Of a stretch of 64,000 nucleotides of DNA, positions 17,011-25,661 are shown piece after piece. How positions within the stretch are numbered: position 1 is the stretch's first letter; each line of letters starts with the position of its first letter. Source of the DNA: Leuconostoc gelidum subsp. gelidum KCTC 3527 (GTDB lineage Bacteria; Bacillota; Bacilli; Lactobacillales; Lactobacillaceae); contig NZ_AEMI01000016.1 of NCBI RefSeq assembly GCF_000166715.1, forward strand, positions 62,001 to 126,000, written 5' to 3'. Made by a program: the position numbers and the translations under genes. The notes beneath the pieces were generated by a model. It did not search any database and had not been told where the DNA came from. It worked only from the letters and a program-made list of their open reading frames with translations.

Positions 17011-17544
17011 CTACTTTATGGCATTTACCCTTTTAAGGTGAATTTCTGTCATTTCACCCAATTGTGCTGTTTCAACTACCTGTAAACGATAACGATACCT
17101 ACCAGGTTCAAACAACCGCTTCCCCTGTCCAAGTAACACGGGCACAATTTGTATCCAAAATTCGTCAACCATATTGGCTTCAAGCAATGGCTTTAAAATG
17201 CTCCCACCGCCAACAACCCAGATATTATCACCCGTTTGTTTTTGATAATCTTTAATAATATCGACGACATTCCCTGAAACATAAGTCGTATCTGTTTGAC
17301 TCATATGATTGCCACGCGAAAAAATAACTTTTTCTTTACCTGCATAAAGCATTTCTTCACCCATAAGCTTCTGTGCCACTTCAAATGTTTTTCGGCCCAT
17401 TACAAATGTACTAATCTGTTTCTCAAACGTTTCATAAGTTGATTGACCATTTAAATTAGTATCAAATAGCCACTGCAAATCATCATTTTCGTCAGACAAA
17501 AAGCCATCCAAACTTATGGCACCGTAAAAAACTACTTGACGCAT
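17011..17544 (-). CDS. RibD C-terminal/dihydrofolate reductase-like protein
   Basis: A 177-residue member of the RibD_C/DHFR-like family: FYGAISLDGFLSD at the N-terminus, FVMGRKTFEV, then the nucleotide-binding WVVGGGSILKPLLEANMVDEF. It is probably an NADPH-dependent reductase of unknown substrate. The frame is open to 17589, but AGAGGTG before the ATG at 17544 fixes the start. No antifolate-type DHFR hallmark is present, so it is not folA. Confidence 0.85.
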   Translation of the reverse strand: MRQVVFYGAISLDGFLSDENDDLQWLFDTNLNGQSTYETFEKQISTFVMGRKTFEVAQKLMGEEMLYAGKEKVIFSRGNHMSQTDTTYVSGNVVDIIKDYQKQTGDNIWVVGGGSILKPLLEANMVDEFWIQIVPVLLGQGKRLFEPGRYRYRLQVVETAQLGEMTEIHLKRVNAIK

Positions 17545-17657
17545 AAACCACACCTCTTTTTGCTTAAAATAACAGTTACTAACTTTCAATGCTCATTTTA
17601 ACATAGTTGCATAATCAAAAAAATTATGTTAAATTTAACTTGTAGTTTAATATTTAA

Positions 17658-17730
17658 CAATCTGGGGTGCCACGTGGCTGAGAAACACCCATTGAACCTG
17701 ATCTGGTTAATACCAGCGAAGGGAGAATTG
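17658..17730 (+). promoter_or_regulatory. TPP riboswitch (THI element)
   Basis: The conserved thi-box elements are all present: TCTGGGGTGCC, GGCTGAGA, ACCC, TTGAACCTGATCTGG, TTAATACCAGCGAAGGGA. P1 is formed by CAATCT and AGAATTG. It precedes the ykoEDC-tenA operon, whose products import and salvage thiamine precursors. Confidence 0.97.
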
Positions 17731-17753
17731 CTTTTTTTGATGTTGTACTAGGC

Positions 17754-17788
17754 AAACTCTTGGCTCATAAATGAACCAAGGGTTTTTT
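17754..17788 (+). terminator. Intrinsic terminator downstream of the TPP aptamer
   Basis: CTTGGCTCAT and ATGAACCAAG form a stem with a single C-A mismatch, then GGTTTTTT. It is the likely expression platform of the riboswitch, about 100 nt before ykoE. Confidence 0.75.
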
Positions 17789-17890
17789 ATTCGCTTAGAA
17801 AGCACTATATAAAAAATTTTCGATTTTAAACCATTTTGTATGCCAGACATAAAATAACAACTACAAAAAAATTATTGGAGGCATAATCTT

Positions 17891-18472
17891 ATGCAAACTA
17901 TTTCAAAGTCAAAATCAACACGTTGGGCACTTCGTGATGTGTTGTTACTGGCATTCGTCGCTGTCTTTATCGGTTTTATTTTTTGGGTACTTGGCCCAAT
18001 TTATAATTTATTATCAGCTGCTTTAACACCATTGGGTTTAGCGCCTTTTGCAAATGAGCTTTTAATTGGTGGTTGGATGATGGCTGCCCCCCTTGCTAGT
18101 ATTTTGATTCGACAAGCAGGTGCTGGTGTTTTAGGTGAATTATTTGCTTCTGCTGTTGAAATGCTACTCGGCGGTCAATGGGGTGTCGCAACTTTGTTAT
18201 CTGGCTTTGTACAAGGTATCGGTAGTGAAGCGGGATTTGCTGTTTTAGGTTACAAAAACTGGGGCTGGCGTGGTATCTTTGCCTCAGCAATTACCGGAAC
18301 AATTGTGACTTTTATCTGGTCTGCTTTCCGTGATGGTTACAGTTCTTATCATATTGGTCTATTAATCGCCTTGTTCATAACACGCTTTCTCTCACTTTTG
18401 TTTTTTGGTGGTGTCTTAGTTGTTGCCATCCAAAAACTGATAGAAAAGGCTGGTGTTTTGCATCGTGACTGA
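17891..18472 (+). CDS. ykoE: YkoE, ECF transporter S component for thiamine precursors
   Basis: A 193-residue membrane protein with about six hydrophobic segments and the YkoE pattern LRDVLLLAFVAVFIGFIFW, AGVLGELFASAVEMLLGGQWG and GIGSEAGFAVLGY. YkoE is the substrate-binding subunit of an ECF transporter for hydroxymethylpyrimidine or other thiamine precursors. TTGGAGG precedes the ATG. First gene after the TPP riboswitch. Confidence 0.93.
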   Translation: MQTISKSKSTRWALRDVLLLAFVAVFIGFIFWVLGPIYNLLSAALTPLGLAPFANELLIGGWMMAAPLASILIRQAGAGVLGELFASAVEMLLGGQWGVATLLSGFVQGIGSEAGFAVLGYKNWGWRGIFASAITGTIVTFIWSAFRDGYSSYHIGLLIALFITRFLSLLFFGGVLVVAIQKLIEKAGVLHRD

Positions 18473-19874
18473 TTTAGTGGTTGACCATGTGAATTTTGCT
18501 TATCGCGAAACACCAGTGTTAACCGATATTTCACTCAAATTACGACCGAATAGTTTTAATTTACTCGTTGGTCCAAGTGGTAGTGGTAAATCTACATTGC
18601 TTAAATTATTATCCGGATTATATCCAACATTTAGTGATGGCACATTGACCGGTAAATTAACTCTCGGTGGTTATGATATTCATGACATTGTTCCTTATCA
18701 GCGTGTGACACATATTGGCTACCTATTTCAAAATCCAACACGTCAATTTGTCATGAGAACACCCTTTGAAGAACTGCGATTTAGCCTTGAAAATTTACAA
18801 GTTAGGCCTGAAGATATTGAAAAACGTATTACAGATGCCATGAAAAGTGTTGGTATGACAGCATTTATGCACCATGACTTATTGAACCTATCTGGTGGCG
18901 AAAAACAAAAGGTTGCACTAGCCACCGTTTTAGCTGCAGACAGTGATTATTTATTATTAGATGAACCTTTTGCTAACGTTGATCCCGTTGCAAGATTACA
19001 ACTAATCGACGTTATCAAAGCCTATCAAAGTCAAGGCAAAACAATTTTAATAACAGATCACGATTGGAGTGGTTATACAGATGCGATTGATGATATTTTT
19101 GTCATGACAGATGGTCGGCTACATAACACATCATCAGAAGAACGACAACAAATTTTGGCCAAGTTACCAAATCAACCGACCATTCATACAAGCCTACCAA
19201 ACGAAAAAGAAGGTATTATCACACTTGAATCTGTGACGTTAAAGAATGGCAAACGCACGCTGTTATCAGCGACAACCCGCCTATTGCCAAAAGAAAAAAG
19301 AATTCTCATCACTGGTCCAAACGGTGTGGGTAAATCAACGTTACTGTCTGCTTTGGTTAAATTATACCCTTATGGCGGTACAATTACCTACCAACAAGAA
19401 GATATTGCTAAGCGTAAAATAGCAAAACATGTGCAAGACATCGCACTTGTTTTTCAAAATGCTGAACAACAATTTGTTGCCATGACCGTTCAAGAAGAAT
19501 TGACACAAGCGCAAGCATTAAGCCATTCCCCTGAACTTTGGTCTGATGATACAATCGTTACCGTTTTAACACAGCTAAATCTTCATGATCTTCGTGACCA
19601 TATTGTTTACCAGTTGTCTGGCGGCCAACAGAAAAAATTACAGGTATTATTGATGCTAATAATTGGTACCCCAACGTTATTGTTTGACGAACCCTTGGCA
19701 GGACTTGATAGTGCTTCACAGCAACATCTGCTTGATATCATTGCCGACTTTACCACACGTCAACATCAAACAGTGATCATGATTAGCCATCAGTTACACG
19801 CCGTTACAGATTGGTTTGATTATCATTTGAAATTTGACAATCAACAGCTCAATTATATCGGTGGCGCCTCATGA
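18465..19874 (+). CDS. ykoD: YkoD, duplicated ECF transporter ATPase
   Basis: One polypeptide with two ABC ATPase domains. Domain 1 has Walker A GPSGSGKST, signature LSGGEKQKVALA and Walker B YLLLDEPFANVD. Domain 2 has GPNGVGKST, LSGGQQKKLQVLL and LLFDEPLAGLD. This fused EcfA-EcfA' form is typical of YkoD. I use the GTG at 18465, which overlaps the ykoE stop; a GTG at 18453 is also in frame. The stop overlaps ykoC by four bases (ATGA). Confidence 0.93.
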   Translation: MTDLVVDHVNFAYRETPVLTDISLKLRPNSFNLLVGPSGSGKSTLLKLLSGLYPTFSDGTLTGKLTLGGYDIHDIVPYQRVTHIGYLFQNPTRQFVMRTPFEELRFSLENLQVRPEDIEKRITDAMKSVGMTAFMHHDLLNLSGGEKQKVALATVLAADSDYLLLDEPFANVDPVARLQLIDVIKAYQSQGKTILITDHDWSGYTDAIDDIFVMTDGRLHNTSSEERQQILAKLPNQPTIHTSLPNEKEGIITLESVTLKNGKRTLLSATTRLLPKEKRILITGPNGVGKSTLLSALVKLYPYGGTITYQQEDIAKRKIAKHVQDIALVFQNAEQQFVAMTVQEELTQAQALSHSPELWSDDTIVTVLTQLNLHDLRDHIVYQLSGGQQKKLQVLLMLIIGTPTLLFDEPLAGLDSASQQHLLDIIADFTTRQHQTVIMISHQLHAVTDWFDYHLKFDNQQLNYIGGAS

Positions 19875-20533
19875 ACCCCTTGATCAAGTTTACAACGGTT
19901 ATGGTTATTGCTTTGGAGCTTACTTTTATAAAAAGCGTGACACTCAATGTTATTGTTATTGGCGTTAGTGCCTTTTTATACCTATTTCTTAAACTCCATT
20001 GGCGCCAATGGTTGTGGTTATTTATACTGCCCTTGCTGCCTGGACTAGGTTCTTGGTTTTCGTTGATGTATTTTGGTACTGGGGATCATGAACACATGGC
20101 TTGGATTATGTTATCACGTGTTTTCGCCTATCTATGGTTAGGTGGTTTGTTTACATTAAAACTTAACGATGAACGTGATGTTTTCTTAGCTACTTTAGAG
20201 CAAAAGGCCAAACTTAGCGCAACATTTGTTTACGCGTTAGTTGGTGTTTTGAATTTCATGCCGGCCGTTAGCCAAGAAATGAAAACCATTCGTGTCGCTT
20301 CGCAAATGCGTGGTCAAACACTGCATATTTGGCAGCCTCAACTCTATTTTAAAGCTATTTTGGCGGCCATTCGTTGGTCACAAAATCTAGCTGAAGGTAT
20401 GGTTAGCCACGGATTTACTGAAGGCGCGGCCCGAACACACTTACAAGTCGTTACAATTAAACGACGTGACTGGTTCTTGTTGATCATTATCTTAATCGCT
20501 TTTCAATTATTATTACTACCCAATTGGTATTGA
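19871..20533 (+). CDS. ykoC: YkoC, ECF transporter T component
   Basis: A 220-residue EcfT-type transmembrane subunit with several hydrophobic segments and the coupling-helix motifs ASQMRGQ and SHGFTEGA, variants of the Ala-Arg-Gly signatures that contact the ATPase domains. Translation is coupled to ykoD by ATGA overlap. Together YkoE, YkoD and YkoC form a dedicated (group I) ECF transporter. Confidence 0.9.
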   Translation: MNPLIKFTTVMVIALELTFIKSVTLNVIVIGVSAFLYLFLKLHWRQWLWLFILPLLPGLGSWFSLMYFGTGDHEHMAWIMLSRVFAYLWLGGLFTLKLNDERDVFLATLEQKAKLSATFVYALVGVLNFMPAVSQEMKTIRVASQMRGQTLHIWQPQLYFKAILAAIRWSQNLAEGMVSHGFTEGAARTHLQVVTIKRRDWFLLIIILIAFQLLLLPNWY

Positions 20534-20544
20534 GGAGATACTTT

Positions 20545-21213
20545 ATGACTTTTTCACAAGATATATTAACCCGTGCACAACCAATCATGGATACCATTAT
20601 GGTTCACCCGTTTGTTAAAGGTATCGCAACTGGTAACGTACCTGATGACATTTTAAATTATTATGTTGAACAAGATGAACATTATTTAAAAGATTATTTG
20701 CAAGTCACTGCACTCACAGTGACAAAAACAAACGATACAAATGATATTGCGCGCCTCCTAGAAACAGCACAGTTTATTAGTAACGAGTCAAAAGCACATG
20801 AAATTATGTTAAATATTACTGGCCATCATGTGGAAAATTGGCGTCGTAGCCCAGATACACAGCGCTACACGGATCATATGTATACATCAGCTTACCATGG
20901 CACTTATGCTGATGCGCTTGCTGTTTTGTTGCCATGTGCTTGGAGTTATGGCGTTATCGGCCGTGAACTTGTTGCACAAGGCGCAAACAATGACGCCAAC
21001 CCACTTAAAGAATGGATTGAAATCTACTCACCACAAGCAAACGATGAGATTGATTACAATGCTTGGCGTTTTGATGCTTTAGAACGTGCCGTTGCTAATC
21101 TCAATGATAGCCAAAAAGAACAGGTTATTCAAACATTTTTAAAGAGTTTAGAAATGGAATGGCGTTTCTGGGAAGCTGCCTGGAATCAAACACAATGGCG
21201 GTTTGATTTTTAA
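20545..21213 (+). CDS. tenA: Thiaminase II/aminopyrimidine aminohydrolase TenA
   Basis: A 222-residue TenA_C-type protein: D44 in QDEHYLKDYLQ, the nucleophilic Cys at C131 in LLPCAWSYGVIG, and a conserved Glu region near the C-terminus (LEMEWRFWEAAW). TenA hydrolyses aminomethyl-aminopyrimidine from degraded thiamine to HMP, fitting salvage with the ykoEDC transporter. GAGGAG at about 20532 sets the start at 20545 rather than 20524. Last gene of the TPP-controlled operon. Confidence 0.95.
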   Translation: MTFSQDILTRAQPIMDTIMVHPFVKGIATGNVPDDILNYYVEQDEHYLKDYLQVTALTVTKTNDTNDIARLLETAQFISNESKAHEIMLNITGHHVENWRRSPDTQRYTDHMYTSAYHGTYADALAVLLPCAWSYGVIGRELVAQGANNDANPLKEWIEIYSPQANDEIDYNAWRFDALERAVANLNDSQKEQVIQTFLKSLEMEWRFWEAAWNQTQWRFDF

Positions 21214-21241
21214 AACAACACCCACAATAAAACAAATCAAT

Positions 21242-21298
21242 AAAAACAGGTTAATGTGCGTATCGTCATTCTAAGCACACTAACCTGTTTTTATTTTG
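21242..21298 (+). terminator. Intrinsic terminator after tenA
   Basis: AAAACAGGTTAATGTGC pairs with GCACACTAACCTGTTTT with one mismatch, followed by TTTATTTT. Confidence 0.85.
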
Positions 21299-21362
21299 TC
21301 TCATAACAAAGACAGAATCTACCTAGAGTTTGCTTGAATAACAGGTTATAGTGTCAAGTCAC

Positions 21363-21399
21363 ACAAATAAAACACCCTCTACTATAGCAGAAGGTGTTC
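21363..21399 (-). terminator. Intrinsic terminator of the 21427 gene
   Basis: On the minus strand GAACACC-TTCTG-CTATAG-TAGAG-GGTGTT forms a stem followed by TTATTTG. Confidence 0.7.
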
Positions 21400-21426
21400 A
21401 AACATCTCGTTAAAGACATCGTATTT

Positions 21427-21696
21427 TTAAAACCATAACCCCGCAGTTAAGCCAACATCATCTCCAATGCTTGGCTTCTGTAACTTAACATATACTGCCA
21501 ATCCTGCTTTAGAGATTTGTTGTTCTAAGGCTAGCTTTCGAAATCCGACTGCAAGTGCCACAATAACTTTGCGTTCATAGGTCTTCTTTTTTAATTGTAA
21601 AATTGCATGTTCAACCATCGCTTGCTCAACACTGGCATCTAAATGAATCGTTTCTAAATAAGATAATGCATCTTGTTGCTTTTTAAAAAGTGTCAT
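21427..21696 (-). CDS. Small hypothetical protein
   Basis: 89 residues, mixed helical, Lys/Gln rich at the start (MTLFKKQQDALSYLETI) and ending in a Gly-rich DDVGLTAGLWF. No recognised family, no membrane segment, no cysteines. GGGGGAAAG precedes the ATG and a terminator follows the stop, so it looks like a genuine single-gene unit. Confidence 0.65.
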   Translation of the reverse strand: MTLFKKQQDALSYLETIHLDASVEQAMVEHAILQLKKKTYERKVIVALAVGFRKLALEQQISKAGLAVYVKLQKPSIGDDVGLTAGLWF

Positions 21697-21755
21697 GTCT
21701 TACTTTCCCCCTATCAATACCATACCAGTTCATCACTGCCAATTCAACTGACAAC

Positions 21756-21827
21756 TTAAACCCATGCACTACCTTTTTTAGGATTCGCTTGAAAACTTAT
21801 TTCGTCAGCATTCAACATTTTAGTTAA
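21756..21827 (-). pseudogene. Remnant of a topoisomerase C-terminal repeat
   Basis: On the minus strand 23 codons read LTKMLNADEISFQANPKKG and end at a stop. The stretch matches the C-terminal repeat of TopB in this window (LTKMLNGAEISFQSKSKRG, near the 3' end of the gene at 26934) in about 14 of 19 positions. No start is available and the frame is closed upstream, so this is debris of a second gene with that repeat or a dispersed copy of the topB tail. Confidence 0.55.
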
Positions 21828-21843
21828 TTAATATCTGTATAAT

Positions 21844-22923
21844 CTATTTTTTCGCATAACTGTCTATCTGTAATAACATATTCACAATATCCTCCTCTGT
21901 GAAAGATAAATTCATTTGATGTATCGTCTCATGTGGACGTAATATTTCTCGTGCAATTTGACGCAAGATGTTCTGATCATTCATTATGCCTAAATCTTTC
22001 AAACATACCGGAAGACCTAATAAACGTTGAAAATCTAAATATTTTTTATAGGTAATATCTGATGATTTTGAAAGTATAAGTTGCCCTAACAGACCAAAGG
22101 CAACCTTTTCACCATGCATAATAGCTGGAGATATAAATGTCGTTAATCCATTAGCAATACTGTGTGCTGCTGCTTCCCCACCACTTTCAAAACCTAACCC
22201 ACTCATCAAAATATTAGCCTCAACAACAGCTTCAAAATGATTATCGACAACGTGTGCGTTATTTGCTTCAATAGCTAACTCAGCATTTTGAAATATTGTT
22301 TTACTCGCTTGTTCCGCTAACACACCTGCAGTTATTGTTTGACTATCACCAAACATATTATGACCGCTACCACAATGAACGGCACGATACTCTACAAACG
22401 TAGCTAGTGCATCTGCCATACCAGCAATTAAGGTACGTACTGGTGCATTGACAATGATCCCAGTATCAACAATAACTAAAGCCGGACTATCATCAAAAAA
22501 AATATATTTTTCAAAATTCCCTTGCAGACTATATTTAGCTGATAACCTTGATGTAGGTGCGTCTGTTGATGCTAAAGTTGGCACAACAACAAGCCGACAT
22601 TCAACTTGTGCAGCAATAATTTTTGCAGTATCAATGACTTTCCCGCCCCCAACTGCAATGACAATATCAGCATTTGAATGATGTATTTTTTGGCACAAAC
22701 ATGACAATGCATAATCATTAAAATCATCACTAATAGTGAGAACTTCACTAAACAAATGTTGTTCATTGAGTTTATCAGATAGCGGATTTGCTGCAATATC
22801 AATAGCAACACCGTTACTAAGAATAACCGCACGTTTCCCAAGGCGTTTCATTTGATCGCAATGATTTAATAAAATATCTTGCCCTTGTATATACAAAGAT
22901 GGACTGGAAAAACTTTTCATCAT
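21844..22923 (-). CDS. Iron/zinc alcohol dehydrogenase family, glycerol dehydrogenase (GldA)-like
   Basis: A 359-residue polyol dehydrogenase-type protein. NAD motif GGGKVID is at 92-98 and STDAPTS at 119-125; metal ligands D171 (GMADAL), H254 (EAAAHSIANG) and H270 (MHGEKVAFG) are all present. The family oxidises glycerol to dihydroxyacetone or reduces ketoaldehydes such as methylglyoxal. It is the last gene of the five-gene operon, 14 nt after the SDR gene. The substrate is not predictable from sequence. Confidence 0.88.
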   Translation of the reverse strand: MMKSFSSPSLYIQGQDILLNHCDQMKRLGKRAVILSNGVAIDIAANPLSDKLNEQHLFSEVLTISDDFNDYALSCLCQKIHHSNADIVIAVGGGKVIDTAKIIAAQVECRLVVVPTLASTDAPTSRLSAKYSLQGNFEKYIFFDDSPALVIVDTGIIVNAPVRTLIAGMADALATFVEYRAVHCGSGHNMFGDSQTITAGVLAEQASKTIFQNAELAIEANNAHVVDNHFEAVVEANILMSGLGFESGGEAAAHSIANGLTTFISPAIMHGEKVAFGLLGQLILSKSSDITYKKYLDFQRLLGLPVCLKDLGIMNDQNILRQIAREILRPHETIHQMNLSFTEEDIVNMLLQIDSYAKK

Positions 22924-22937
22924 GCTGCCTTTCTCAA

Positions 22938-23672
22938 TTAAATGCTTTGACCACCATCTATTACAATGGTTTGCCCTGTCATGTAGGAACTTTCTGCTAA
23001 AAATTCTGCAGCCTCAGCTAATTCTGTGACATTTCCAAAACGCTTCATTGGGATAGTCTCTAATATACGTTCTTTAATCTTATCAGATAACACATCTGTC
23101 ATATCAGATTTAAACATGCCTGGTGCAATAGCATTAACACGGACCTGTCGTCTTGCTGCTTCTTTGGCCAATGTTTTTGTCATACCAATTAAACCTGCTT
23201 TACTAGCAGCGTAATTAACTTGACCTATATTGCCATGCAGGCCTACAATGGAACTCATATTAATAATACAACCAGATTTGGACTTTAACATATGTTTCAA
23301 AATTGGCTGTGTCACATTAAATGTACCAATTAAATTTGCATGAATAACTTGTGTAAAATTTTCTGAAGACATATTAACAGCCAATTGATCCGCCGTGATA
23401 CCCGCGTTATTAATTAAAATATCAACACCTTTGAATTCATTCGTTTGATATAAATCTGCTATTGCACGATTAATTGCTTGCTGATTAGTCAATTCAAATT
23501 TCACTTCCAGTGGTGGCAAGTTAAATTGAGACTTTATTTTCTCGTCTATACCATAACGAGAATGTAAAATAACTTGTGCACCAAGCTGATCAAAATGCCT
23601 AGCAATAGCTAAGCCAATTCCTCTTGAAGACCCTGTTATTAACACAGTTTTTCCTTGTATCCGTTCTACCAT
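22938..23672 (-). CDS. Short-chain dehydrogenase/reductase, FabG-like
   Basis: A 244-residue classical SDR: cofactor motif TGSSRGIG (13-20), NNAG (88-91), and catalytic Ser140/141, Tyr154 and Lys158 (YAASK). The C-terminal SSYMTGQTIVIDGGQSI is typical of FabG-type 3-oxoacyl reductases. It is isolated from any fatty-acid gene cluster and is embedded in the HxlR-linked operon, so a specialised carbonyl reductase is more likely than housekeeping FabG. Confidence 0.9.
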   Translation of the reverse strand: MVERIQGKTVLITGSSRGIGLAIARHFDQLGAQVILHSRYGIDEKIKSQFNLPPLEVKFELTNQQAINRAIADLYQTNEFKGVDILINNAGITADQLAVNMSSENFTQVIHANLIGTFNVTQPILKHMLKSKSGCIINMSSIVGLHGNIGQVNYAASKAGLIGMTKTLAKEAARRQVRVNAIAPGMFKSDMTDVLSDKIKERILETIPMKRFGNVTELAEAAEFLAESSYMTGQTIVIDGGQSI

Positions 23673-23692
23673 ACGCTCATCCTCATTTACTA

Positions 23693-24946
23693 TTATGCTC
23701 GTTCGACTAAATCTTGATGTATTAAATGACGTCGAACTAAATCTAATGCAACAAATGTCGCCTCTTCAATATTATCTTGATGATTTTTTGCAAATATTTG
23801 TGATGTGACTATCAATTGTTGCTGATTATCAAATAACCCAAACCAAACTTTTTCATTAACATATTCTTGATGACCAATGCTTTCGGGTTTCTCTGCTAAA
23901 ATTGCCAACCCAATGTTAGCGCCTAATCTCTTTTGTGTTAATTTTGCTAAGCTTTTAACTAATTCAGCACCATTATCACCTGATAATTCAATCTCATCAT
24001 CTGTTAAATCAAGCAAGGCACTCATACCGTTAAAACCACCAGTTACTAACTCCGTATTTGACACAACGTTTTGTAATGTTGATTGCACCAAGCCACGTGT
24101 AAACACTTCTGTCATGGCAATTGTTTTCTCTTCTTCTTGTAATAATTGTGCGACAACTTTCTCTAAGGTACTATGCTCACCCACACCATAAAAATAATCA
24201 CCAACTAATTGATTAATTTGCGTTGCCATCTTTTTATTCAGATTGTTTGCTTTGTTCTCTGATGATGAAGTTGCCTTAAGTCTTATGATCACTTCATGTT
24301 TTTTGGCATAAGTTTTAATTGTGGGATTCGTTTGATTGACAATTAAGCCATCAATTAATTGCGATAATCTTGATTCACCAATGCCAAAGTAACGCATAAC
24401 TAATGAACTTAGTACTTGACCATGGCAATATATTTTTGCAAATAATGGCAACACATGTTGATCAAACATTGGTTCCATTTCCCATGATGGACCAGGTAAT
24501 AATAAAAAATCTGGTCCAATAGAATTTTGATAAAAACTGCCCACAGCAAACCCAAAATCATTTTTCAGGGGCACAGCACCTTTTAAAAAAAGTGCCTGAC
24601 GATAATTATTATCTGCCATCTCGATACCAACATCATCATGCCATTTTTTTAATTTTGATAGCGTATACGAATCTGGTATCAATGGCTGATTAATAAATTG
24701 AGAAACAACTTGCTTCGTTAGATCATCTGTTGTAGGTCCCAGGCCACCGATCATAATAATCAATTTGGCACGACTGACGGCCAACTTCAATGCTGCATGA
24801 ATGCTCTTTTCATTGTCACCCACAATAGATTGGTGATGAAAGTCAATGCCCATATCATGCAATGCACGCGCAATATATGGGCGATTAGTATCAGTTATTT
24901 GTCCCAACAACAATCCTGTTCCCACAGATATGATTTCAGCTTCCAT
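23693..24946 (-). CDS. CinA-like protein with degenerate C-terminal domain
   Basis: A 417-residue protein with the two-domain CinA layout. The N-terminal MoCF/COG1058 domain (about 1-165) keeps VGTGLLLGQITDTN and GGLGPTTDDLTK, typical of the pyrophosphatase-like domain. The C-terminal domain (about 260-410) should carry the NMN-deamidase motif AESxTGG, but here the position reads TEVFTRG, with the catalytic Ser replaced by Val and one Gly by Arg. It is therefore probably not a functional nicotinamide-nucleotide amidase and is a paralog rather than the housekeeping cinA. It overlaps the TIM-like gene by 11 bases. Confidence 0.82.
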   Translation of the reverse strand: MEAEIISVGTGLLLGQITDTNRPYIARALHDMGIDFHHQSIVGDNEKSIHAALKLAVSRAKLIIMIGGLGPTTDDLTKQVVSQFINQPLIPDSYTLSKLKKWHDDVGIEMADNNYRQALFLKGAVPLKNDFGFAVGSFYQNSIGPDFLLLPGPSWEMEPMFDQHVLPLFAKIYCHGQVLSSLVMRYFGIGESRLSQLIDGLIVNQTNPTIKTYAKKHEVIIRLKATSSSENKANNLNKKMATQINQLVGDYFYGVGEHSTLEKVVAQLLQEEEKTIAMTEVFTRGLVQSTLQNVVSNTELVTGGFNGMSALLDLTDDEIELSGDNGAELVKSLAKLTQKRLGANIGLAILAEKPESIGHQEYVNEKVWFGLFDNQQQLIVTSQIFAKNHQDNIEEATFVALDLVRRHLIHQDLVERA

Positions 24947-25661
24947 GAGTCAATAATCTTTCTCTTTTGATTCGATTTAATGTTTTGATCAGCGGTTGAA
25001 ATGACGTCACTTCTTGATACCGATCACCAATTAACACGCCATCATATCCGATTTTTTCAGCCACATTGATGCCCTCTTCGTTGATATGTCCGCCCATAAC
25101 TAAATGATATGATGATAACCCACTACTATTAGTTAGTTCATCCATATATTGCTTTAATTTCAAATACACTGCTTCTACCTCTACATAGGAATAGACAGAT
25201 TGATTATATTTTGTCGATTTCAAGGATTCATAAGCTATAATCACGCGTTGATCACTCAAATCACTATTTTTCAAAATGGATTTCAATTCACGGATAACTA
25301 AATCTGGTCCACTATGAATTCCCAAACATATAATTGGCACAATATGATTGTCGAGACAATTGATTAGACGTTCGTTAATAAGATCTGTTGTTTCATTTAG
25401 CAATCTTCTGCGTTCTAAATGACCCACAAAAGCATATTGAATTTTTAATCCGTTCAATACGCTAGCAGAGACTTCCCCAACTGTACGTTGTACTAAACTA
25501 ATGTTTTGCGCAATAATTTCATAATTGTGATAACTATTGTGTTCTGGTAGCGTTGGTGCAACTAATAATTTAAAATCAAGAAATTCACGCTCAATATCTT
25601 GTAACCATTTTAACTGTTTTTCATAATGCATCATATTTTTAAAATTAACAATACAAATCAT
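24936..25661 (-). CDS. Triosephosphate isomerase-like protein, divergent
   Basis: A 241-residue TIM-barrel protein aligned by motifs to triosephosphate isomerase: NFK at 6-8 in place of NWK, catalytic His81 (FVGHLERRR), catalytic Glu145 (IIAYES), and DGVLIG near the C-terminus. The Lys/His/Glu triad is kept. The lid loop that should read PVWAIGTG is replaced by SLKSTKYNQ, and the phosphate-binding end is altered. It is thus unlikely to be the glycolytic enzyme and may act on a different phosphorylated carbonyl. Its start overlaps the stop of the upstream gene by four bases (ATGA). Confidence 0.82.
   Translation of the reverse strand: MICIVNFKNMMHYEKQLKWLQDIEREFLDFKLLVAPTLPEHNSYHNYEIIAQNISLVQRTVGEVSASVLNGLKIQYAFVGHLERRRLLNETTDLINERLINCLDNHIVPIICLGIHSGPDLVIRELKSILKNSDLSDQRVIIAYESLKSTKYNQSVYSYVEVEAVYLKLKQYMDELTNSSGLSSYHLVMGGHINEEGINVAEKIGYDGVLIGDRYQEVTSFQPLIKTLNRIKRERLLTHGS

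Noticed and set aside
22938-23672. Housekeeping fabG of the fatty-acid operon
   Set aside because: No fab, acp or acc genes are nearby and the gene sits in the HxlR-linked operon; the assignment stays at generic SDR.
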